The notes beneath the pieces were generated by a model that saw nothing but the letters and a program-made list of their open reading frames with translations, searched no databases and was not told where the DNA came from. This document shows, one piece after another, positions 1-7,879 of a stretch of DNA of 19,006 nucleotides. The number at the start of each line of letters is the position of its first letter. The first letter of the stretch is position 1. The translations under genes and the position numbers were made by a program. The DNA comes from an uncultured Emergencia sp. (GTDB lineage Bacteria; Bacillota; Clostridia; Peptostreptococcales; Anaerovoracaceae): the NCBI GenBank assembly GCA_937997955.1, contig CALLDR010000098.1, forward strand, positions 1 through 19,006, read 5' to 3'.

Positions 1-50
1 ATGATGACATTGATCAGTTTCGCAAACCAAAGCGCGAGATAAAATTTCAT
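1..50 (-). CDS. Start of a gene running off the left edge, possibly MurT-like ligase (partial)
   Basis: An ATG at 50 to 48 is preceded by a perfect AGGAGG site (60 to 65) at 9 bases, and the frame stays open to the window edge. The visible peptide is MKFYLALWFAKLINVI. A short aromatic and hydrophobic N-terminus of this kind (xFYLALWxAKL) resembles what I recall for clostridial MurT, the Mur-ligase-like subunit of the lipid II isoglutaminyl synthase MurT/GatD, but sixteen residues are far too few to prove it. The start itself is well supported by the ribosome binding site; the identity is inference. It could equally be another membrane-associated protein. Confidence 0.5.
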   Translation of the reverse strand, partial: MKFYLALWFAKLINVI

Positions 51-59
51 GTTGCTTGT

Positions 60-65
60 CCTCCT
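60..65 (-). promoter_or_regulatory. Strong ribosome binding site for the left-edge gene
   Basis: AGGAGG read on the minus strand, 9 bases before the ATG at 50. It is a full anti-16S match and is the main reason to accept the truncated reading frame at the left edge as a real gene. Confidence 0.8.
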
Positions 66-117
66 AATGCAGTATATCTAACAGAAGTTACCCTTCTTAA
101 TATTCACCAATAGGAAT

Positions 118-126
118 ATTTTATCA
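118..126 (-). promoter_or_regulatory. Possible extended -10 promoter for the left-edge gene
   Basis: Minus-strand TGATAAAAT fits an extended -10 element (TGn followed by TAAAAT, 5 of 6 to TATAAT). No good -35 hexamer lies 16 to 18 bases upstream, which extended -10 promoters can tolerate. Transcription would begin near 111 and give a leader of about 60 bases. It sits in an AT-rich spacer just downstream of the spoIVA terminator-like hairpin, which is where a promoter would be expected. Support is by motif only. Confidence 0.35.
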
Positions 127-193
127 TACTCCGGCGCAATATGCCACAGAAAAGTTTTTTAAATCCAGACGGCGTTGTAAAAAACGCAGACAC

Positions 194-223
194 CACAAAA
201 GAGGCAGACGGATCTGCCCCTTT
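194..223 (-). terminator. Terminator-like hairpin after spoIVA
   Basis: Reading the minus strand, AAAGGGGCAGA (223 to 213) pairs with TCTGCCTCTTT (208 to 198) around a TCCG tetraloop, giving an 11-bp stem with one G-U pair. The descending arm ends in CUUUU followed by GUGG, so the U tract is short and partly inside the stem. It lies about 75 bases after the spoIVA stop. The stem is nearly symmetrical and could also act on plus-strand transcripts. Confidence 0.55.
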
Positions 224-289
224 GCTCCATATTCACTTACAATCCGCGGTATTTTCATTCGCGCTTTACAGCCCGAAGGTACTGCAATT

Positions 290-311
290 TACAATATGAT
301 TACAATATGAT
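290..311. repeat. Perfect 11-bp tandem repeat spanning the spoIVA stop codon
   Basis: The unit tacaatatgat occurs at 290 to 300 and again at 301 to 311 with no mismatch. On the minus strand the upstream copy encodes the last codons (Ile-Ile-Leu) and two bases of the TAA stop of spoIVA; the downstream copy follows directly and is not translated. It looks like a small slippage duplication at the end of the gene and leaves the protein intact. Confidence 0.85.
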
Positions 312-1781
312 ACAGATAAAATAGTCCTTCCCCTCGTTGCTGATCTTCTGCAGGGACTTCTGGACCTTTTCCTGCAGGACGGCCGGCATGGCGGTCAGCT
401 TCCCGTCCATCTGCTCCACGACCATCTCCTGCAGAGACTTGCCGAAGAGATTGGTCTCCCAGATATCCTCCTCTTCGTCCGAAGCCTGAAACTTCTCCAT
501 CAGATATTTGGCCAGGTCGGCGGACTGCTGCTCACTGCCTACGATGGGAGATATCTCCGTAGTGATGTCCGTCCTGATGATGTGCAGGCAAGGCGCGGAA
601 GCCACCAGGCGGACGCCGTACTTGTTTCCCTGATGGAACACCTCCGGCTGGCCCAGATGCATCTGCGACAGCTTAGGGTGGACGATGCCGTAACCGCAGC
701 GGCCCACGTTCTGAAGGGCCATTTCCATGCTGTCGTAGGACTCCTTGGCCCTGGCGTAGTCCTTCATCAAAAGGAACATCTCTCTGTCATCAGCCACCGG
801 ATGATGGAGCAGCTCGCTGACGATCTCATAATACAGGCCGTCCTGCAGCTTCACGTCTATGAACAGCCTGCCTGTCGCCATTTCGCAGCTGCTGACAGAA
901 GCCTTTTTCACAAAGGGACAAGCCGAGAGCATCTGCACCGACGCTGTGGCGCTGCTGACCGTGTCCACGGTTTCCATCCAGCCCCGCACAGCTTCTACCA
1001 GGCCGGCCTTGATGCTGTGATCCGGCGGCAGGGCGTCCATGAATTCCGGCAGGTCTATGAAGATCTCGCTGACCGGAAATTCCCGCAGCAGGGCGTCGAA
1101 GATCTGTCCCGGCACCTCTCCATTCATGCGCATGCAGTCCGCCGCGATGACCGGCACGCCGTATTGTTCCTCCAAAGACTTCGCCAGCTCCCGGGTCTTC
1201 GGCGCGGCGGGCTGGCTGCTGTTCAGCACGATCACAAAGGGCTTTCCCAAGGCCTTCAGCTGGGCCGCCGTCTTCTCCTCCGCTTTGATATAGCTTTCTC
1301 TCGGCAGTTCGCCGAAGCTGCCGTCGCAGGTGAGCAAAATACCCACCGTGGAGTGATCCGTAATGACCTTCTCCGTCCCCAGCTCCGCGGCCTCCTCAAA
1401 GGGAATCGGCTCGCTGTTCCACGGCGTCTTGACCATGCGGCTCCTGCCTTCTTCCTGATGTCCCAGGACGCCCGGCACCAGATAGCCGACACAGTCCACA
1501 AGCCGGACAGACATAGCGGCGTTTCCCACTTTGATCTTTACCGCTTCCTCCGGAATGAACTTGGGTTCTGTCGTAGTGATGGTCCTGCCGTCTCCGCTCT
1601 GTGGCAGCAGGTCGACGACCCTGCTTCTCACATAGGTGTTTTCAATGCCGGGAACCACAAACAGCTCCATAAACCGCTTGATAAATGTCGACTTGCCTGT
1701 TCTGACGGGGCCTACGACGCCTACATGGATCTCTCCGCCCGTCCTTTCCGCTATATTCTTATAAATCGTTCCATCCGTCAT
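300..1781 (-). CDS. spoIVA: Stage IV sporulation protein A (spore coat basement-layer ATPase)
   Basis: SpoIVA is the mother-cell ATPase that polymerises on the outer forespore membrane and anchors the spore coat. The protein is 493 residues, close to the 492 of Bacillus subtilis, so it looks full length. A Walker A motif GPVRTGKST spans residues 24 to 32 with the nucleotide-binding Lys at 30, the Bacillus position. GRTITTTEPKF near residue 65 is the conserved threonine-rich segment, and the C-terminus ends in CIIL. The ATG at 1781 has AGAGGA about 7 bases upstream. A terminator-like hairpin separates it from the B12 operon, and a sigma-E-like promoter precedes it, fitting mother-cell expression. 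This gene is the main evidence that the organism forms spores. Recognition is from whole-protein similarity. Confidence 0.97.
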   Translation of the reverse strand: MTDGTIYKNIAERTGGEIHVGVVGPVRTGKSTFIKRFMELFVVPGIENTYVRSRVVDLLPQSGDGRTITTTEPKFIPEEAVKIKVGNAAMSVRLVDCVGYLVPGVLGHQEEGRSRMVKTPWNSEPIPFEEAAELGTEKVITDHSTVGILLTCDGSFGELPRESYIKAEEKTAAQLKALGKPFVIVLNSSQPAAPKTRELAKSLEEQYGVPVIAADCMRMNGEVPGQIFDALLREFPVSEIFIDLPEFMDALPPDHSIKAGLVEAVRGWMETVDTVSSATASVQMLSACPFVKKASVSSCEMATGRLFIDVKLQDGLYYEIVSELLHHPVADDREMFLLMKDYARAKESYDSMEMALQNVGRCGYGIVHPKLSQMHLGQPEVFHQGNKYGVRLVASAPCLHIIRTDITTEISPIVGSEQQSADLAKYLMEKFQASDEEEDIWETNLFGKSLQEMVVEQMDGKLTAMPAVLQEKVQKSLQKISNEGKDYFICIIL

Positions 1782-1812
1782 ACCTTCGTCCTCTTTCTCA
1801 CATAACTCTATG

Positions 1813-1861
1813 AAAAAGATATGAAAGAACCGTCCCAGATATGACGATTCTGAGACGGTTC
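1813..1861 (-). terminator. Rho-independent terminator of the B12 operon
   Basis: Ten bases after the cbiC stop, minus-strand GAACCGTCTCAGA (1861 to 1849) pairs with TCTGGGACGGTTC (1839 to 1827) around a 9-base loop. The stem is 13 bp with a single G-U pair. The tail TTTCATATCTTTTT (1826 to 1813) is U-rich but interrupted. On the plus strand no comparable T run follows the stem, so it acts on the B12 operon transcript. Confidence 0.8.
1816..1844 (-). promoter_or_regulatory. Candidate sigma-E (mother-cell) promoter of spoIVA
   Basis: On the minus strand TCATATC (1844 to 1838) matches the sigma-E -35 consensus KMATATT at 6 of 7 positions. After exactly 14 bases comes CATATCTT (1823 to 1816), which matches the -10 consensus CATACANT at about 6 of 8, including the invariant CATA. 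Transcription would begin near 1808 and leave a leader of about 27 bases. In Bacillus subtilis spoIVA is under sigma-E control, so position, gene and motif agree. The -35 element lies in the loop and descending arm of the preceding terminator hairpin. Confidence 0.6.
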
Positions 1862-1870
1862 CCGTAAATT

Positions 1871-2497
1871 TTAGTCTTCGATTTTGTACTGTATGGCGTT
1901 GATGATGGCTGCGGCGATGTTGCTGCCTCCCTTGCGTCCCCTCGCCACGATGGACGGCACGCCCAGCTCGATGATCCGCTCCTTGGACTCCACCACGTTG
2001 ACAAAGCCTACCGGCACGCCGACCACGGCCACCGGGTCCAGCTTTCCCGCTTTGACCAGGTCGTAGATGGACAAAAGGGCCGTAGGGGCGTTGCCTACAG
2101 CGAAGATCACCGGCCTGTCCAGACGGCTGGCCTTTTCCATGCTGACCAGAGAGCGGGTGACTCCCCGTTCCTTCGCCTCGGCGGCCACATCTTCATCGCC
2201 GATGAAGCAGAGGACTTCTCCGCCGTACTTCTGGATCCGCCGCTTGTTGATGCCGGCCTGGGCCATCTTCGTATCCGTGACGATGTAAGCGCCGCCTTTG
2301 ATGGCGCTCTGTATCCGCTCGATGACGCCGTCGGTAAAGTACAGGCTGTCAGCGTATTCAAAATCCGCCGACGTATGGATGCACCTCTTGATCACCGCCT
2401 CATATCTGGGATCCAATTCCCTGTCTCCCAAAATCTCTGTTATGATCTCGAAACTCCTGGTTTCGATCTGATCCGGTTTGATGTTTTCTATCTTCAT
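1871..2497 (-). CDS. cbiC: Cobalt-precorrin-8 methylmutase CbiC
   Basis: CbiC moves the methyl group from C-11 to C-12 of cobalt-precorrin-8 to give cobyrinic acid. The 208-residue length is normal for the family. The catalytic His is visible as His41 in IHTSADFEYADSL, the signature of CbiC/CobH, and the GNAPTALL and GVPVGFVN segments in the second half are also characteristic. The ATG shares its first base with the stop of the upstream cobO gene (TAATG), indicating translational coupling. It is the last gene of the operon, with the terminator hairpin directly after it. Confidence 0.97.
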   Translation of the reverse strand: MKIENIKPDQIETRSFEIITEILGDRELDPRYEAVIKRCIHTSADFEYADSLYFTDGVIERIQSAIKGGAYIVTDTKMAQAGINKRRIQKYGGEVLCFIGDEDVAAEAKERGVTRSLVSMEKASRLDRPVIFAVGNAPTALLSIYDLVKAGKLDPVAVVGVPVGFVNVVESKERIIELGVPSIVARGRKGGSNIAAAIINAIQYKIED

Positions 2498-3033
2498 TAG
2501 CCTTCGATACCTGCCCTTGCTCCGATTCCCTTGTCAAAGGGGTGTTTTACCTTGTCGATCCTGGATACGTAGTCCGCCAGCTCCACCAGCCGGTCAGACG
2601 GATAGCGGCCGGTCATGACCACTTCCAGCTGCTCCGGCCTGCTCTGCAGGAATCCGGCGATGACGTCCTCGTCCAGCAGTCCGGCTTCGATGGCCCCCAG
2701 GGTCTCGTCCAGCACCAGCATATCAAAGTGTTCCGTCTCCAGTCTCTTTACCACGTCGGCAAACTGCTCCGCGTTGGAGATCCTGGTCTCCTCCTTCTCC
2801 TCCTCTGTCATCTGGAAGGAGAATTTCTTCACAGGCTTCATGCCCACCACTTCCACGTTGTCCAGACTTCGCAGCACCTTCAGCTCGCTGCTGTCTCCGG
2901 ACTTGAGAAACTGCATGAACAAAACCCGCAGGCCGTAGCCCGCCGCCCGAACCGTCAGGCCCACACTGCAGGTGGTCTTGCCCTTGCCTTCACCGCAGTA
3001 GATGTGTACCAATCCTAAATCATTCTTTTTCAT
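2497..3033 (-). CDS. cobO: Corrinoid ATP:cob(I)alamin adenosyltransferase, CobO/BtuR/CobA type
   Basis: The enzyme transfers the 5'-deoxyadenosyl group of ATP to the reduced cobalt of cobyrinic acid a,c-diamide or later intermediates. A P-loop GEGKGKTT at residues 14 to 21 places it in the CobA/CobO/BtuR family rather than the unrelated PduO or EutT types. VLDETLGAI, near residue 107, is the conserved acidic strand. At 178 residues it is typical. Its site GGAGAGG lies in the last codons of cbiP, 2 bases separate the genes, and its stop overlaps the cbiC start. It should not be confused with the methyltransferase also called cobA in this operon. Confidence 0.95.
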   Translation of the reverse strand: MKKNDLGLVHIYCGEGKGKTTCSVGLTVRAAGYGLRVLFMQFLKSGDSSELKVLRSLDNVEVVGMKPVKKFSFQMTEEEKEETRISNAEQFADVVKRLETEHFDMLVLDETLGAIEAGLLDEDVIAGFLQSRPEQLEVVMTGRYPSDRLVELADYVSRIDKVKHPFDKGIGARAGIEG

Positions 3034-3035
3034 TT

Positions 3036-4505
3036 TTATACCTCTCCATTTAAAATCCTGTAAATCAGATCCATATCCAGCGCGGCGCGCAGACCGTCTG
3101 CCAGGATATCGTACTGCTCCTGTTTATACGCGTCCACGTCAAAGGCCTTCACGTCAGAGAAATCCATTCCCTTGGAGGCCAGCAGCGCCTCCACCACAGT
3201 TCTGGCGATCTCTTCTTTGTCGAAGACCCCGTGGATATAGGTCCCGTAGACATTCCCTTCGTTGATGATATTGCCGCTGACGCCGGACACGCCCATGTGG
3301 ATCTCATAGCCCTGATAGGTCTTGCCGGAAAGCGCCGCGAAAATACCCCCTACATTAGAAAGTACCCCGGTCGCGTTGGTTCTAACCTTCTCATCTTCAA
3401 AAACTGTGCTGTGGGGCAGCAGTCCGATGCCGGCCATGTCACCGCCGTGCTCCACGCCGTTAGGGTCGGACAGATTCTGTCCCAGCATCTGATAGCCGCC
3501 GCAGATGCCGAAGATCGGCTTGTTTCTGGCGTGGAACTTCAGGATCGCGGCCTCCAGGCCGGATTGACGCAGCCAGAGCAGATCGCCCATGGTGTTCTTG
3601 GTTCCCGGCAGCACGATCATATCCGGATCACCCAGCTCGTGGACGGAGCCCACGTAGCGGACGCCTACGCCGTCTATGTATTCCAGCGGGTTAAAGTCGG
3701 TAAAGTTGGAGATCCTCGGCGTCCGGATCACCGCGATATCGATGATGGATTCCGCTTTTCTGCCCGCGAAGCGATCCGTCAGGCTGTCCTCGTCGTCCAC
3801 ATCCAGCTTCATATACGGAACGACACCGGCTACCGGCACTTTGATGATGTCCTCCAGCATGTCCAGCCCCGGCTGCAGGATAGTCACGTCGCCGCGGAAC
3901 TTGTTGATGACCACACCCTTGACCCGCGCCTTGTCCTCCTCGCCGAAGAGCAGCATGGTGCCGGCCAGAGATGCGAAGACGCCGCCCCGGTCGATGTCGC
4001 CGACCAGCAGCACCGGCGCGCCGGCCATTTCCGCCATGCCCATGTTGACCAGGTCGTTTTCCATCAGGTTGATCTCAGCCGGGCTTCCCGCTCCTTCCAG
4101 AACGATGACGTCGTATTCCTCGGCCAGAGAATCAAAGGCCTTCTTCACCTCCACCCGGAAATCGTCTTTGCAGGCGTAAAACTCCCTTGCGGTCAGGTTT
4201 CCGTGGACCTCCCCGTTGATGATGACCTGTGAACCCTGATCGCTGGTCGGCTTGAGCAAAATCGGGTTCATGCGGCAGTCCGGCTCGATCTGGCATGCCT
4301 CCGCCTGCATGACCTGGGCCCTTCCCATTTCAAACCCGTCCTTGGTAATATAGGAATTGAGCGCCATGTTCTGAGCCTTGAACGGCGCCACTTTATATCC
4401 GTCCTGCCTGAAGATCCTGCACAGGCCGGCGGCCAGCAGGCTCTTCCCGGCGTTGGAGCAGGTGCCTAGCACCATGATCGGCTTAGCCCTCTTTTTTTCC
4501 ATCAT
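3036..4505 (-). CDS. cbiP: Cobyric acid synthase CbiP (glutamine-hydrolysing)
   Basis: CbiP amidates side chains b, d, e and g of adenosylcobyrinic acid a,c-diamide using glutamine and ATP. The 489-residue protein has an N-terminal ATP-binding domain beginning GTCSNAGKS (residues 14 to 22) followed by the family signature PFKAQNMALNS. The C-terminal class I glutaminase domain carries the nucleophile Cys335 in GICGGYQMLG and a conserved His425 in YIHGVFD. Two adjacent ATG codons (4505 and 4502) are both compatible with the GGGGG-rich site upstream; I took the first. It overlaps the end of cobD by about 23 bases, so the two are probably coupled. Length and motifs fit CbiP/CobQ rather than CbiA. 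Confidence 0.96.
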   Translation of the reverse strand: MMEKKRAKPIMVLGTCSNAGKSLLAAGLCRIFRQDGYKVAPFKAQNMALNSYITKDGFEMGRAQVMQAEACQIEPDCRMNPILLKPTSDQGSQVIINGEVHGNLTAREFYACKDDFRVEVKKAFDSLAEEYDVIVLEGAGSPAEINLMENDLVNMGMAEMAGAPVLLVGDIDRGGVFASLAGTMLLFGEEDKARVKGVVINKFRGDVTILQPGLDMLEDIIKVPVAGVVPYMKLDVDDEDSLTDRFAGRKAESIIDIAVIRTPRISNFTDFNPLEYIDGVGVRYVGSVHELGDPDMIVLPGTKNTMGDLLWLRQSGLEAAILKFHARNKPIFGICGGYQMLGQNLSDPNGVEHGGDMAGIGLLPHSTVFEDEKVRTNATGVLSNVGGIFAALSGKTYQGYEIHMGVSGVSGNIINEGNVYGTYIHGVFDKEEIARTVVEALLASKGMDFSDVKAFDVDAYKQEQYDILADGLRAALDMDLIYRILNGEV

Positions 4506-5568
4506 ACATTCCCCCGTTTCTTTCTGTGATCTTCCTGAGGCACTGCAGGAAATAGGTATTTTCTTCTCTCGTTCTCACCGCGATGCGGAAGTAGCGCTGA
4601 TCCAGCGATTCGTAGTTGGCGCAGCTTCGTATCACGATGTCTTCTTCCATCAAAGGTCCGCTCAGATCGGTATCGCTTCGGAAAAAGACATAGTTGGCCT
4701 TCCCGTCGTAGACCCGGTATCCCAGGGCCTTCAGGCCGTCCGTGAGAAACCGCCGGTTCTCGTCCACGTAAGCCTTTGTCCGCTCCACAAAGCCGGTTTC
4801 AGCCACCTGCAGGGCGGCGGTCCCCGCCTTTGACGCCGGCGTGGATACAGCCCACGGCTGCAGCGTCGCCGCGATCTTCCCGCAAAGGCCGCTGTCTCCG
4901 CAGACGCAGTACCCCAGCCTCAGCCCCGCCATGGCGAAGATCTTGGTGAAAGCCTTTAAGATCACCACCTGGGGCAGCCCGGCGATGTCAGCCATGATGG
5001 AATACTTTTCTTCCTCCATGAGAAATTCGCTGAAGCACTCATCTACCATCAAAACGGCTCCGGCCCGGCGGCACTTCTCCGCCATGGCCATCACCAGCTC
5101 CCGCTCCGCCGGAATCCCGGTAGGATTGTTGGGGTTGCAGAGGAAAACCATGTCCAGCTCCCCGTCGATGTCCGCCAGCACGGACCGGTCCAGGCGGAAC
5201 CCCTTTTCCTCGCGGAGCAGATGGCTGCGAATCTGACAGCCCGCGGTCTCCAGGGCCTGTCTGTACTCCGAAAAGGTCGGCGATACGATCAAAGCCTTCT
5301 TCGGCTTCAGGGCCAGCGCCGTCCGGAAGATGATGTCCGCCGCCCCGTTGCCGCAGCAGATCCGGTCCTCCGGCACGCCGTGATACCGGCTCAGAGCCGC
5401 CGTCAGCTCCCGGTTCCAGGGATCGGGATAGCTTTCATATTGATCTATATGGTCAATGAGAGCCTGCTTGACCTCCGGCGGCATGCCGAGAGGGTTCAGG
5501 TTGGCGGAAAAGTCGTAGACCCGATGATCGAATTTATAGATGTTTCCGCCGTGTACTTCTTTTATCAT
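4483..5568 (-). CDS. cobD: L-threonine-O-3-phosphate decarboxylase CobD (PLP enzyme)
   Basis: This fold type I PLP enzyme makes (R)-1-amino-2-propanol phosphate, the linker that CbiB attaches to cobyric acid. The protein is 361 residues. It opens with HGGNIYKF and DFSANLNPLG, typical of the family, has NPNNPTG near residue 145, and the PLP Lys is Lys209 in AFTKIFAMAGLRLGY. It looks like histidinol-phosphate aminotransferase in general fold, but the N-terminus and the neighbour cbiB point clearly to CobD. The ATG overlaps the TGA of cbiB (ATGA). No threonine kinase gene (pduX) is seen in the window, so the source of threonine phosphate is not explained here. Confidence 0.93.
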   Translation of the reverse strand: MIKEVHGGNIYKFDHRVYDFSANLNPLGMPPEVKQALIDHIDQYESYPDPWNRELTAALSRYHGVPEDRICCGNGAADIIFRTALALKPKKALIVSPTFSEYRQALETAGCQIRSHLLREEKGFRLDRSVLADIDGELDMVFLCNPNNPTGIPAERELVMAMAEKCRRAGAVLMVDECFSEFLMEEEKYSIMADIAGLPQVVILKAFTKIFAMAGLRLGYCVCGDSGLCGKIAATLQPWAVSTPASKAGTAALQVAETGFVERTKAYVDENRRFLTDGLKALGYRVYDGKANYVFFRSDTDLSGPLMEEDIVIRSCANYESLDQRYFRIAVRTREENTYFLQCLRKITERNGGMYDGKKEG

Positions 5569-6530
5569 AATGCGCTCACCAATAATAGTCTGATTCCTTC
5601 AAAGACCGCCAGGCACAGCAGGGCCGCACCGTACATGAGCCTCGCCGTCCTCGGAATGTCCTCCGCCTCTATGGGGCGCAGGTCGTCTCCAATGGTCTTT
5701 TTCTTATATAGCTTTCCAAAATAATAGGCGTCTCCGGCCAGCTGTACCCTGAGCGCTCCCGCGCAGGCCGACTCCGGATGGGCGCTGTTGGGACTGGCGT
5801 GGTTATGCCGGTCCCGCCGGTAGATCTTCCAGGCGTTTTTGCCGTCGAGACCGGTAAAGAAGGCGGCCAGCACCATGGCAAGACCCGTCAGCCTGGCCGG
5901 TATGTAGTTGAACACGTCGTCAGAGATGGCCGACACCTTGCCGAAATTGATGTACTTGTCGTTCTTGTAGCCCACCATGGAGTCCAGGGTGTTGACCCCT
6001 TTATAGAGAAACCCCAGAGGCGCGCCGCCGATAAGCATGAAGATCATGGGCGCGATGACGCCGTCCGACGTGTTCTCTGCGATGGTCTCCACCACCGCCT
6101 TGGTAATCTGCCGGAAGTCCAGATGTCCCGTATCCCTTCCCACGATCCAGGACAGGTATTTCCGCGAGCCCTCGATGTCCTCAGCCTTGATGTGCCTGTA
6201 GACCCTCATGCTCTCATCTTTCAGGGACTTGGCCGCGAAGATCTGATAGCAGAACAGGGTTTCCAGGGCATACTTCAGCCAGATATGGATCATGGCGGCC
6301 GCCTGCAGCAGCAGCCAGGAAACGCCGAAGGAGATCACCGGAACCGCCAGGGCCAGCACCGCCCCCGCCGCAATCTCTCCCCCTTTGGATCCGGGGAAGA
6401 TCCTCCTCAGCAGCTTCTCTCCCGCTGAGATCAGCCAGCCGATGAAACGGATGGGATGGGGCAGCCACTGGGGGTCTCCAAACAGACAGTCCATCAGGAA
6501 GCCTGCCAGAACCACGATGACTATTTCCAT
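5565..6530 (-). CDS. cbiB: Adenosylcobinamide-phosphate synthase CbiB (membrane protein)
   Basis: CbiB condenses adenosylcobyric acid with aminopropanol phosphate in the cytoplasmic membrane. The 321-residue protein has hydrophobic segments at about residues 1 to 18, 54 to 78, 155 to 175, 213 to 228 and 297 to 318. Family signatures are GDPQWLPHPIRFIG near residue 18, ENTSDGVIAP near 152 and DRHNHASPNSAHPES near 240. The ATG overlaps the end of cbiA by 10 bases and has GAGG 7 bases upstream. It sits directly before cobD, whose product is its substrate, a common pairing. Confidence 0.96.
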   Translation of the reverse strand: MEIVIVVLAGFLMDCLFGDPQWLPHPIRFIGWLISAGEKLLRRIFPGSKGGEIAAGAVLALAVPVISFGVSWLLLQAAAMIHIWLKYALETLFCYQIFAAKSLKDESMRVYRHIKAEDIEGSRKYLSWIVGRDTGHLDFRQITKAVVETIAENTSDGVIAPMIFMLIGGAPLGFLYKGVNTLDSMVGYKNDKYINFGKVSAISDDVFNYIPARLTGLAMVLAAFFTGLDGKNAWKIYRRDRHNHASPNSAHPESACAGALRVQLAGDAYYFGKLYKKKTIGDDLRPIEAEDIPRTARLMYGAALLCLAVFEGIRLLLVSAL

Positions 6531-7879
6531 TTGAACGCCTCACATTTCTTCACAAAATTTTCCGCGAAGCTGATGTTGCTCCAAAGGTGGAGATGGGGAT
6601 AACCGGCAAAGACCGTATCGCCGGCTTCCACCGCCTGCCAGCTTCGCTTTCCCTTTGACGCGGTAAAACCGTCTCCTGGCCTGTCGCTGTCGCTGTAGTG
6701 AAATTCGTGGCAGCGGATCTCCTCTCCCGCGCGGCACATCATGTTGTCCTGATTGGCCGTCAGGGTTTTGTATCCGAACCGCACCAGCTTGTCCGTCATG
6801 TGGGAATGGCCAGGCAGAGCCCCGGCCATCTGGTAGGTCTGTCCGTCCTTTTCTATGGTCTCTCCCAGATACATGAAGCCGCCGCACTCGGCGTAGACCG
6901 GCATGCCGCCGCGGACCGCCTCTCTCACAGCGTCCCGCATGGCCTGGTTTGCCGACAGTTCTTCCAGATGCTCCTCAGGATAGCCGCCGCCCAGGATCAG
7001 ACCGCTGACCCCTGGCGGAAGCTCTTTGTCGGACATGGGAGAGAACGGGATCAGCTGAGCTCCCAGCCGCTGAAGCAGCGTAAAGTTGTCTTCATAGTAG
7101 AAGCAAAAGGCCTTGTCCCGGGCCACCGCGATCTTCACCGGCCCCCTGGCCGCGGGCTCTACGGATATCTCATCACAGCATAGGGCAGGCGCTGAAGCTG
7201 CCAGCTCCAGGATGCCGTCCATATCCAGAGACGCGGCGGCCGCCCTGCCCAGGGCCTCCAGCTTTTCGCGGAGGCCGTCGATCTCCTCCGCTGTCACCAG
7301 ACCCAGATGCCTGCTGCCCAGCTCCGCCTCCTTTACCGGCGGAAGAAAGCCCAGACAGCGGACCGGCAGCCGCTCCTCGATCATCTTCCTGTAGACCGGA
7401 TACATGGCGGCGGAACAGTTGTTGAGGATCACGCCCTTTACGTTGTTCTCCATAAAGCTCAGATAGCCGGACAGCTCCGCCAGCAGGGAAACGCTCTTGC
7501 CCCTGACGCCGGTGATCAGGATCTCCGGCGTATCGGTGACCCTGGAAATGTGATTGGCGGAAAAGCTGTCGTCTTCAAAGCCCATGCCGTCGTATATGCC
7601 CATGACGCCCTCGATGACCGCCAGGTCGGCGTCCTTCGCGTTCTCAGAAAGCAGGTACTTAACTGTGTTTTCGCCGCACAGAAACAGATCCAGGTTTCTG
7701 GATTTGGTCCCTAATATCTCACTGTGAAACATGGGGTCGATGTAGTCCGGCCCGCATTTAAAGCTGGCGGCCGTAACGCCTCTGTCCTTCAGGGCCTGCA
7801 GCAGTCCGCAGGTAACCGTGGTCTTGCCGCAGCCGCTGCCGGTGCCCGCCAGCATGATTCTATTCACATCAGTTCTCAA
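6521..7879 (-). CDS. cbiA: Cobyrinic acid a,c-diamide synthase CbiA (TTG start)
   Basis: CbiA amidates the a and c carboxylates of cobyrinic acid using glutamine and ATP. The 452-residue protein shows the P-loop GTGSGCGKTT at residues 12 to 21, KCGPDYIDPMFH near 41, GGGYPEEH near 297 and the glutaminase nucleophile Cys332 in AECGGFMYLGE. I chose the TTG at 7879 because a strong AAAGGAG site lies 9 bases upstream; a GTG at 7867 is the only other nearby in-frame option and is about 21 bases from that site. It overlaps the end of cbiET by 11 bases. The length is normal for CbiA/CobB. Confidence 0.95.
   Translation of the reverse strand: MRTDVNRIMLAGTGSGCGKTTVTCGLLQALKDRGVTAASFKCGPDYIDPMFHSEILGTKSRNLDLFLCGENTVKYLLSENAKDADLAVIEGVMGIYDGMGFEDDSFSANHISRVTDTPEILITGVRGKSVSLLAELSGYLSFMENNVKGVILNNCSAAMYPVYRKMIEERLPVRCLGFLPPVKEAELGSRHLGLVTAEEIDGLREKLEALGRAAAASLDMDGILELAASAPALCCDEISVEPAARGPVKIAVARDKAFCFYYEDNFTLLQRLGAQLIPFSPMSDKELPPGVSGLILGGGYPEEHLEELSANQAMRDAVREAVRGGMPVYAECGGFMYLGETIEKDGQTYQMAGALPGHSHMTDKLVRFGYKTLTANQDNMMCRAGEEIRCHEFHYSDSDRPGDGFTASKGKRSWQAVEAGDTVFAGYPHLHLWSNISFAENFVKKCEAFKWK

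Larger units (their letters stand above)
51..299. other. AT-rich intergenic spacer between spoIVA and the left-edge gene
   Basis: No reading frame here is worth calling. The spacer holds the spoIVA terminator-like hairpin (194 to 223), a weak 5-bp hairpin at 172 to 187 without a useful U tail, the possible extended -10 site (118 to 126) and the AGGAGG site (60 to 65). Its base composition is clearly more AT-rich than the flanking genes. Confidence 0.7.

Noticed and set aside
582..1805. Plus-strand open frame of 407 codons antisense to spoIVA
   Set aside because: Composition is that of an antisense shadow (rich in His, Arg, Leu, Gln), and the opposite strand encodes a full-length SpoIVA with intact motifs.
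3231..4232. Plus-strand open frame of 333 codons antisense to cbiP
   Set aside because: Antisense shadow; cbiP is intact with all motifs and the plus-strand translation matches no family I recognise.
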